From assembly GCF_000687875.1 (NCBI RefSeq), contig NZ_JHYG01000006.1, positions 186,001 to 250,000 on the forward strand: a stretch of DNA of 64,000 bases, written 5' to 3'. A model generated the notes under the pieces. It searched no databases. It was given only the letters and a program-made list of their open reading frames with translations, and was not told where the DNA came from. Both the position numbers and the translations under genes were made by a program. This DNA comes from Acidocella facilis ATCC 35904 (lineage in GTDB: Bacteria > Pseudomonadota > Alphaproteobacteria > Acetobacterales > Acetobacteraceae). Each line of letters opens with the position of its first letter. The stretch's first letter is position 1. This document shows positions 58,309-64,000 of this stretch, in pieces.

Positions 58309-58545
58309 ATGGATCCTCAGTCTGCCGCTCTGCTCGCCAAGGACGTTGGCGCGGGTCTCGCCACCATCGGTGTCGCCGGTGCCGGCGTTGGTATCGGTAA
58401 CCTGTTCGGCTCGTTCGTCTCCTCCGTCGGCCGCAACCCGGCCGCCCGCGATGCGATGTTCCGCGACGTTCTGCTCGGCTTCGCGCTGACGGAAGCGGTG
58501 GCGCTGTACGCGCTGGTCATCGCGCTGGTCATTCTGTTCACCTAA
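58309..58545 (+). CDS. atpE: ATP synthase F0 subunit c
   Basis: 78 residues forming a helical hairpin: GLATIGVAGAGVGIGNLFGS, then the polar loop VGRNPAARD, then LLGFALTEAVALYALVIALV with the proton-binding Glu in ALTEA. An AAAAAGGAAAAA site and AT-rich leader favour strong translation, as expected for the multicopy ring subunit. Separated by 1 bp from the next gene. Confidence 0.97.
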   Translation: MDPQSAALLAKDVGAGLATIGVAGAGVGIGNLFGSFVSSVGRNPAARDAMFRDVLLGFALTEAVALYALVIALVILFT

Positions 58546-58546
58546 G

Positions 58547-59116
58547 ATGCGCCGGATCAGCACCGCTCTGCTGCTGGCCCTTGCCCCCTCCGCCGCGCTG
58601 GCCGAGGGCAAGATGCCGCAGATGGATTTCTCCAACCCGCTCACCCTTGATCAGGTGGGCTGGATGGCGGTCATCTTGGTGGTGCTTTACCTCCTGCTTT
58701 CGCGCTGGGGCCTGCCGCAGATGGGCAAGGTTCTGGAAAACCGCGCCGCCATCATCGCCCGCGACCTGGCGGCGGCCCGTGCCGCCAAGCAGGATGCAGA
58801 CCGGGCGGTGGCGCTGTTGACCGCCACGCTGGCGTCCGCCCGGGCCAATGCCCAGGCCGAGGTGGCGAAGGCGGTCGCGGACGCGAAGGCGCAGGCTGCC
58901 AGCAAGGCGGCGGCGCTGAACGCGGAGCTGGAGGCCAAGCTCGCCGAGTCCGAAGCCCGGATCGAGGCGGCGCGTGCCTCTGCCATGGCGGCGATCAAGC
59001 CGGTGGCGGCGCAAGCGGCATCCGAGATCCTGCTCAAACTCACCGGCGCCGTGCCGGAACAGAGCGAGCTGTCGCAGCGTGTCGAAGACGCGCTGGCGGC
59101 CCGCAAGGCGGCCTAA
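58547..59116 (+). CDS. atpG: ATP synthase F0 subunit b'
   Basis: 189 residues. A hydrophobic N-terminal segment resembling a signal (RISTALLLALAPSAALAEGK) precedes the membrane anchor (GWMAVILVVLYLLLSRWGLP) and a long Ala/Glu/Lys coiled coil. PQMGKVLENRAAIIARDLAA is typical of b and b'. The peripheral stalk here is a b/b' heterodimer, as in alphaproteobacteria and photosynthetic bacteria. The longer N terminus is usual for b'. Confidence 0.88.
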   Translation: MRRISTALLLALAPSAALAEGKMPQMDFSNPLTLDQVGWMAVILVVLYLLLSRWGLPQMGKVLENRAAIIARDLAAARAAKQDADRAVALLTATLASARANAQAEVAKAVADAKAQAASKAAALNAELEAKLAESEARIEAARASAMAAIKPVAAQAASEILLKLTGAVPEQSELSQRVEDALAARKAA

Positions 59117-59119
59117 GCC

Positions 59120-59632
59120 ATGCAGTATGACGCTCTCAACGCCCATTTCTGGGCGCACGGAACCTTCTGGGTCTTCATTGCCATCGTCATCTTCGCGGTC
59201 ATTGCCGGCCGCAAGGTGCTGCAGGGCATTGGCGGCCTGCTGGACGCCCGCACCAAGGCGGTGCAGGCGGCGCTGGACGAAGCCGCGCAGCTGAAGGCCG
59301 AGGCCGAGGCGATGCTGGCGGAAGCCAAGCAGAAGCAGGCCCAGGCCCAGGAAGATGCCCGCCACATCCTGGCCACGGCGCATGCCGAGGCGCAGCGTCT
59401 GGCGGCCGAGCTGGCGGCCGAGGCGCAGGCCACGGCGCAGCGGCGTGAGAAGATGGCGCTGGAACGCATCCAGGCCGCCGAATCCGCCGCGGTGAAGGAG
59501 GTTCGCGCCGCCGCGATCGACATCGCCACCGCCGCCTCCACCGCCTTGCTGCGCGATAGCGTCAGCAACGACAGTGATGCGGTGCTGATCGACCATGCGA
59601 TCACCGCGCTGCCGAAGGCGCTGCGCGGCTAG
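59120..59632 (+). CDS. atpF: ATP synthase F0 subunit b
   Basis: 170 residues. One membrane anchor (FWVFIAIVIFAVIAGRKVLQ) then a long charged helix (LDEAAQLKAEAEAMLAEAKQ, QKQAQAQEDARHILATAHAE) and the C-terminal part that contacts delta (LLRDSVSNDSDAVLIDHAIT). It follows b' by 3 bp and ends the F0 operon at a strong terminator. F1 genes are not in the window. Confidence 0.92.
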   Translation: MQYDALNAHFWAHGTFWVFIAIVIFAVIAGRKVLQGIGGLLDARTKAVQAALDEAAQLKAEAEAMLAEAKQKQAQAQEDARHILATAHAEAQRLAAELAAEAQATAQRREKMALERIQAAESAAVKEVRAAAIDIATAASTALLRDSVSNDSDAVLIDHAITALPKALRG

Positions 59633-59680
59633 AGCCTGCCGCTCTTCGGTGGCCACGCCGAGGAGACCGAGACCAACCAA

Positions 59681-59716
59681 ACGGGGCGTTTCCGCAAGGA
59701 ACGCCCCGTTTTGTTT
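59681..59716. terminator. Intrinsic terminator between atpF and cobF
   Basis: ACGGGGCGTT (59681-59690) and AACGCCCCGT (59700-59709) form a 10-bp GC-rich stem with 9-nt loop, followed by TTTGTTT on the plus strand. An A-rich flank (CCAACCAA) on the other side makes it partly bidirectional between the convergent atpF and cobF. Confidence 0.85.
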
Positions 59717-60461
59717 ACCCGGCGGTCTTTTTCAGCAGATACACATCCATGATCCACCCATGCGCCGCCCTTGCCGCCGCCCGGGTGGCGATGATCTCCG
59801 GCCCGATCCGTGCCAGCGCGCCCTGGCGGATGATCTGCTCTGGCATGCCCAGATAGGCGCCCCACCAGATCCAAATCCCTGCCGGGTCCAGGCTCTGGAA
59901 GGCGCAGCCGCCATCGAGCATCACCACCAGCGTATCCACCCCGGGCGGCCAGCCATGGTCACGCAATTGCCGCCCGGTGGTGACGAGAAAGGGCGCGCCG
60001 ATTTCGTTGAGCACCATGGCGTGCGCGGCGGTGAGCGCCTGGATCGAGGTGATGCCGGGGATCACCTCCACCGGCAGCGCCAGCCGGCCGGCGATGCGCA
60101 GGGTGGAATCATAGAGCGAGGGATCCCCCCAGACCAGCAGCGCCGCCCGCCCACCTTGCGGCAAGGCGCGCTCCAGCACCTGCCGCCAGCGCCCGGCGAT
60201 CTCGTCATGCCAGTCCTCGACGCGGGCGCGGTAATCCAAGGTCGCCTCGTCGCGTACCGGCAGGTCGAACTCCACCAGCCGGGTGGCTTGGTTGGTGATC
60301 ACCTCGTCACAGATCCGCCGGCGCAGCGCCGCCAGATCCGCCTTCTGCGCCCCCTTGCGCGGGATCATCACGATGTCGGCCGCGTTCAGCGCCTTGATCG
60401 CCTGCAAGGTGAGATGATCCGGGTTGCCGGTGCCGATGCCGATCAAAACAAGGCTGTGCAT
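59715..60461 (-). CDS. cobF: Precorrin-6A synthase (deacetylating) CobF
   Basis: 248 residues with tetrapyrrole methylase motifs: LVLIGIGTGNPDHLTLQAIK at the N terminus, LLVWGDPSLYDSTLRIAGRL and EVIPGITSIQALTAAHAMVL. CobF methylates C1 of precorrin-5 using SAM and releases acetate; it marks the aerobic route. The start overlaps the cobB stop by one base. Confidence 0.92.
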   Translation of the reverse strand: MHSLVLIGIGTGNPDHLTLQAIKALNAADIVMIPRKGAQKADLAALRRRICDEVITNQATRLVEFDLPVRDEATLDYRARVEDWHDEIAGRWRQVLERALPQGGRAALLVWGDPSLYDSTLRIAGRLALPVEVIPGITSIQALTAAHAMVLNEIGAPFLVTTGRQLRDHGWPPGVDTLVVMLDGGCAFQSLDPAGIWIWWGAYLGMPEQIIRQGALARIGPEIIATRAAARAAHGWIMDVYLLKKTAG

Positions 60462-61765
60462 CAGCTCTCCAGCCGGGAGATCAGGTGGAAGAAGCTGCCG
60501 CTGACATGGCCCCGGCGGGAGCCGGTTTCGTCCACCAGCGTGCCCTCGGCATCGCGCACCTGCGCCAGCGGCGCGTCGGGCTGGGCGAGGATGGAGGCGT
60601 AGTGGAATTCATGCCCGGCGAGATCCGCGCTTGCCTCCTGCCCCGGCATCGCCGCCAGCAGCCGGGCGCGGCGATAGCCGAGATGCATCTTGCGTTTGGC
60701 GAAGCTGGTGGCAAGGCCGAGCAGCCCGGCCATGGCGTGGCGCTGGCCTTGCGAATCCTCCAGCGTTTCGCCCAGCACCATATAGCCGCCGCATTCGCCA
60801 TGCACCGGGCGGGTTCGCGCGAAATCCCGCAAGCCGGCCAGAAACCGCCCGGCCGCCGCCAGGGGCCCGGCATGCAGCTCGGGATAGCCGCCGGGCAGCC
60901 AGCAGATGTCGGCGCTTTCATCCGGGGCTTCGTCGGCCAGCGGCGAGAAGGGCAGAATCTCCGCCCCCGCCGCCCGCCAGCCCTCCAGCAGATGCGGGTA
61001 GAGAAAGGAAAACGCCGCATCCCGCGCCAGGGCGATGCGCTGGCCCGGCGGGCGGGGCAGGGGGGCGCTGGCCGGCAAAGCCTGCCCGGCGGCGGCCTCC
61101 AGCAACCCGTCCAGATCACAATACTGGCCCACCAGATCGGCGGCTTTGTCCAGCAGCGCCGCCAGCTTCGGCAGCTCCTGCGCCTGCACCAGCCCGAGAT
61201 GGCGCTCCGGCACCCTTACATCCTCCTGGCGCGGCAGTGCGCCGAACACGCGCAACCCGGCTTCCGCCATGCCGGCGCGCAGCAGTTTTTCATGGCGCGG
61301 GCTGGCGACACGGTTCAGCACCACGCCCGCCACCGGCAAACCCGCCCGGAAGCGGGCCAACCCGGCGGCGATGGCCGCCGCCGTCTGCGCTTGGCCGCGC
61401 ACATCCAGCACCAGCAGCACCGGCCAGCCGGTCAGCGTGGCGATCTCGGCGGAGGCGCCATGGCCGCTGGCGCCTTTCAGCGCCACCCCGTCGAACAGCC
61501 CCATCGAGCCCTCAGCCAGCGCCAGCTCGGCCCCCTCCGCGCGCCCCACCAGCGCGCCGATCTCCCCCGCCCCCATCGCCCAGCTATCCAGGTTGAAGCA
61601 AGGCCGGCCGGTGGCGGCGGCGAGAAAGGCGGGGTCGATATAATCCGGGCCGGATTTGTAGGGCTGCACCGCCACGCCGCGCCGGGTGAAGGCGCGGGCG
61701 AGGCCCAGGCTCAGCGTGGTCTTGCCCGCGCCGGAGGCAGCGGCGGCGATCAGCAGCCCCTTCAT
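60461..61765 (-). CDS. cobB: Cobyrinic/hydrogenobyrinic acid a,c-diamide synthase
   Basis: 434 residues. ATP-grasp-free P-loop amidotransferase: [19 protein letters not shown] near the N terminus, [20 protein letters not shown], and a glutaminase domain with the catalytic Cys in [19 protein letters not shown]. It amidates carboxylates a and c using glutamine and ATP. The start overlaps cobM by four bases. Confidence 0.93.
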   Translation of the reverse strand: MKGLLIAAAASGAGKTTLSLGLARAFTRRGVAVQPYKSGPDYIDPAFLAAATGRPCFNLDSWAMGAGEIGALVGRAEGAELALAEGSMGLFDGVALKGASGHGASAEIATLTGWPVLLVLDVRGQAQTAAAIAAGLARFRAGLPVAGVVLNRVASPRHEKLLRAGMAEAGLRVFGALPRQEDVRVPERHLGLVQAQELPKLAALLDKAADLVGQYCDLDGLLEAAAGQALPASAPLPRPPGQRIALARDAAFSFLYPHLLEGWRAAGAEILPFSPLADEAPDESADICWLPGGYPELHAGPLAAAGRFLAGLRDFARTRPVHGECGGYMVLGETLEDSQGQRHAMAGLLGLATSFAKRKMHLGYRRARLLAAMPGQEASADLAGHEFHYASILAQPDAPLAQVRDAEGTLVDETGSRRGHVSGSFFHLISRLES

Positions 61766-62538
61766 TCCGGGAATCTCGGCGCGGGGCCGGTGGGGCGGTA
61801 GCGGCGGTCATAATCCGGGGCGTAGAGGCGCGATCGCTCAAACCCCTCCGCCCCCAGCACCCGCCCGACCAGGATCAGCGCCGTGCGGTCGATCTCTGGC
61901 TCCATCCTGGCCTCGATATCCGCCAGCGTGCCGCGCAGCACGCGCTGATCCGGCCAGGAGGCGCGCCAGATCACCGCCACCGGGCAATCCGCCCCGTAAA
62001 ACGGGGTGAGTTCCGCCACGATCTCCGCCAGGCGATGGATGGAGAGATGCAGCGCCAAGGTCGCCCCGGTGGCGGCGAAGGCGGCCAGACGCTCGCCCTC
62101 CGGCATCGGCGAGGCGCGGCCGCCCAGGCGGGTGAGCACCAGGGATTGCGCGATGCCCGGCAGCGTCAGCTCCGCCCCCAGGCTGGCGGCGGCGGCGGCG
62201 AAAGCGGGCACGCCGGGGGTGACATCATAGGCGATGCCAAGCGCCCGCAGCCTTTGCAGCTGCTCACCCATGGCCGACCAGACCGAGAGATCCCCCGAAT
62301 GCAGCCGCGCCACATCCAGCCCCTTGGCGGCGGCGTCCTGGATTTCCGCGATGATCTCGTCCAGCGAGAGCCTTGCGGTGTTCACGATCCGCGCCCCGGG
62401 CGGGCAATGCGCCAGCACCCCTTCGGGCACCAGCGAGCCGGCATAGAGGCAGACCGGCGAGGCGGCGATCAGATCCCGCCCGCGCAAAGTCAGCAGATCC
62501 GCGGCCCCCGGCCCGGCGCCGATGAAATGCACGATCAT
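61762..62538 (-). CDS. cobM: Precorrin-4 C11-methyltransferase CobM
   Basis: 258 residues from the ATG at 62538, beginning [20 protein letters not shown], the SAM-binding start of this family. [40 protein letters not shown] and [20 protein letters not shown] match CobM. It methylates C11 of precorrin-4. It overlaps the cobE-like gene by four bases upstream and cobB by four bases downstream. Confidence 0.95.
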   Translation of the reverse strand: MIVHFIGAGPGAADLLTLRGRDLIAASPVCLYAGSLVPEGVLAHCPPGARIVNTARLSLDEIIAEIQDAAAKGLDVARLHSGDLSVWSAMGEQLQRLRALGIAYDVTPGVPAFAAAAASLGAELTLPGIAQSLVLTRLGGRASPMPEGERLAAFAATGATLALHLSIHRLAEIVAELTPFYGADCPVAVIWRASWPDQRVLRGTLADIEARMEPEIDRTALILVGRVLGAEGFERSRLYAPDYDRRYRPTGPAPRFPE

Positions 62539-62885
62539 GGGTCGTTCCTTTCCGCAATCGCCACCATTGCCAGCCTGTCGGGCGAGGCGACACGCGGGCC
62601 GAGCAGCCTCGCCCCTGGCCCGGCGGCGCGCAGCGCGCAGGCTTCCGCCAGGCTGCCCACACCGTAGCGCGCCAGCGCCCGGGCGGAGCGGCTCAGTGTT
62701 TCGATGCCGGCCAGCGCCGCCGGGGTGAGGGCGATCACCGGCACCCCCAGCTCCGCCGCCAGCGCCGCCAGCGCCTCGGGCCGGATCCCGGCCAGGGCCT
62801 GCACCTCGCCCCCCGCCGCCGCCAGCGCGGCGCGCAGCGACTCCGTGCGCACCGCGGCACGCAGGCCAAACCCCGCCACCCTCAT
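62535..62885 (-). CDS. cobE: CobE/CbiG C-terminal domain protein
   Basis: 116 residues from the ATG at 62885. [40 protein letters not shown] and [20 protein letters not shown] fit the CbiG_C/CobE family. In the aerobic pathway CobE is required for cobalamin synthesis though its exact step is not firmly set. It overlaps cobL and cobM by four bases each. Confidence 0.85.
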   Translation of the reverse strand: MRVAGFGLRAAVRTESLRAALAAAGGEVQALAGIRPEALAALAAELGVPVIALTPAALAGIETLSRSARALARYGVGSLAEACALRAAGPGARLLGPRVASPDRLAMVAIAERNDP

Positions 62886-64000
62886 AACGTGACACTCCAT
62901 TGCACGATCGGCCTGGCCGGCACCCAGCCGCGCTTGCCCCCCAAAGGCGCGGCCTCGGCCAGCTCCAGACGCAGCAGCGCACCGCCTTTCTCCGCCGACC
63001 AGGCGGTGAGCAGCGCCTCGCTCTCCAATGTCACCGCATTCGCCACCAGCCTGGTGCCGGCGGCGGCCAGCGCCCAGAGCCGTTCCAGCAGCGCCTGGCT
63101 GGCGCCGCCGCCGATGAAGATGGCATCCGGCCGCGCCAGAGTCTCCAGCCCGTCCGGGGCGCGGCGTTCCAGCACATGCAGGCGCTGGGCGACGCCGAAG
63201 CCAGCGGCGTTCTCCAGCGCCCGTGCGGCGCGGGCGGCATTCGCCTCAACCCCGCTGGCGCGGGTGCGGGGGGCGGCCAGGAGCCATTCAATCGAAATCG
63301 ACCCCGCGCCCAGCCCGATATCCCAGAGATGCTCGCCGGGCCGGGGGGCCAGGGCGGATAATGTGAGGGCGCGCACCGGGCGCTTGGTGATCTGCCCGTC
63401 ATGGGCGAAGAGCGAATCTTCCAGACCCGGCGCGCGCGGCAGGCCCAACGCCCCCGCCACCTCAACGGCCACGGCCACCGGCGAGAGGCCCGGGTCCAGC
63501 ACCGCCATCTCCGCCGCACTGGCCTGGGTAATACGCTCCTGCGCCCCGCCCAGCGCCTCCAGCCGCCAGAGGCGCGAGGCGCCGAAGCCCAAATCGGTCA
63601 GATAGGCCGCGAACGGCGCCACCGCTTCGCCGCCGCGCAACAGGCAGAGCAGCCGCGCCCCGTCATGCAGATGCGCCCGCGCTTGCGCGAAGGGGGCGGC
63701 GTGCAGGCCGAGGCAGATTATGTCTTCCAGCCGCCAGCCCAGCTTTGCCGCCGCCAAAGCGAAGCTCGAGGGGGCGGGCAGCGCCACCCACTCCTCCGGC
63801 GCCAACGCCTCGGCCAGCAGGCTCCCCGCGCCGAACCAGAACGGATCGCCCGAGCATAACGCCACGGTTTTCGTCCCCCGGCATGCCAGCAGCGGCGCGA
63901 TGGAAAACGGCACCGGCCAGGGCCGTCCACGCGCCCCCGCCTGCGTCAGTTCCAGATGCCGCGCTCCGCCGAAAATCACCTCCGCCCGCGCCAACGCCTC
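62882..64000 (-). CDS. cobL: Precorrin-6B methyltransferase CobL, N terminus outside the window
   Basis: The frame is open to the window end, so the start lies beyond 64000; about 372 residues are present. The N-terminal CbiE-like methylase part has [20 protein letters not shown] and [20 protein letters not shown]. The C-terminal CbiT-like part has [20 protein letters not shown] and [20 protein letters not shown]. CobL methylates C5 and C15 and decarboxylates the acetate at ring C. It leads the leftward cob run seen here. Confidence 0.94.
   Translation of the reverse strand, partial: EALARAEVIFGGARHLELTQAGARGRPWPVPFSIAPLLACRGTKTVALCSGDPFWFGAGSLLAEALAPEEWVALPAPSSFALAAAKLGWRLEDIICLGLHAAPFAQARAHLHDGARLLCLLRGGEAVAPFAAYLTDLGFGASRLWRLEALGGAQERITQASAAEMAVLDPGLSPVAVAVEVAGALGLPRAPGLEDSLFAHDGQITKRPVRALTLSALAPRPGEHLWDIGLGAGSISIEWLLAAPRTRASGVEANAARAARALENAAGFGVAQRLHVLERRAPDGLETLARPDAIFIGGGASQALLERLWALAAAGTRLVANAVTLESEALLTAWSAEKGGALLRLELAEAAPLGGKRGWVPARPIVQWSVTL

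Noticed and set aside
1-64000. CRISPR arrays, rRNA, tRNA genes or complete insertion sequences
   Set aside because: No regularly spaced repeats, rRNA motifs, tRNA folds or transposase genes were found on either strand by reading.

Overview
The window is high-GC, densely coded DNA from an alphaproteobacterium. The best guess is Rhodospirillales/Acetobacteraceae, in the broad neighbourhood of Acidocella or Acidiphilium. This rests on the CcrM-type adenine methyltransferase, the atpI-atpB-atpE-atpF'-atpF layout with two b-type stalk genes, the aerobic cobalamin genes (cobL/E/M/B/F), and the acid-sugar and sugar-oxidation genes. The assignment is from gene content only; no search was run.

Layout. 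(1) 1-4335: an acid-sugar catabolic pair (DUF1537 kinase and PdxA-like dehydrogenase), a composite palindromic repeat, a DeoR regulator and a membrane protein. Two peroxide-defence genes follow (Ohr and a Prx5-type peroxiredoxin), with a promoter/operator in front of ohr. (2) 4564-39841: an almost complete flagellum in one 35-kb island. A leftward arm runs fliE-fliF-fliG-fliK-fliMN-fliQ-flhA-fliA-motA-motB-orf-fliH-fliI-fliJ-flgL-(sulfotransferase/glycosyltransferase)-flgA-fliC-fliD-fliS-flgM-flgN. A rightward arm runs flgBCDEFGHIJK-fliL-fliO-fliP-fliQ-fliR-flhB. The arms diverge from an AT-rich control region at 26974-27299. A small Cro/YdaS-like HTH gene preceded by a sigma-28-type promoter follows flhB. 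(3) 40718-49855: sugar and aldehyde metabolism (RraA-like protein, aldehyde dehydrogenase; then a rightward operon of SDR, GH15, GMC, DoxX, cupin, SMP-30 and VOC genes). (4) 49890-51204: a cobalamin riboswitch and a nickel/cobalt transporter. (5) 51211-55639: an AraC regulator, an AT-rich MerR-DUF433/DUF5615 toxin-antitoxin module, and a second aldehyde dehydrogenase with an 81-bp duplicated tail flanking a small secreted-protein gene. (6) 55757-59716: a parS-like 16-mer, ccrM and the F0 ATP synthase operon. (7) 59715-64000: leftward aerobic cobalamin genes.

How it fits together. The island supplies the export apparatus, basal body, switch, motor, hook, junctions, cap, filament, chaperones and the FliA/FlgM switch, but no recognisable master regulator. 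Sigma-28-like promoters were read in front of fliC and of the small HTH gene. A GCCTACAT/ATGTAGGC element recurs in the intergenic regions. The cobalamin riboswitch links cobalt uptake to the cob genes further right.

Most notable points: a large sulfotransferase-glycosyltransferase fusion inside the flagellar operon; a FliM-FliN fusion with a well-placed internal start; two fliQ genes; dual-domain FlgJ; a sigma-28 factor too short for region 3; a parS-like palindrome beside ccrM; and three tandem tetraloop hairpins ahead of atpB.
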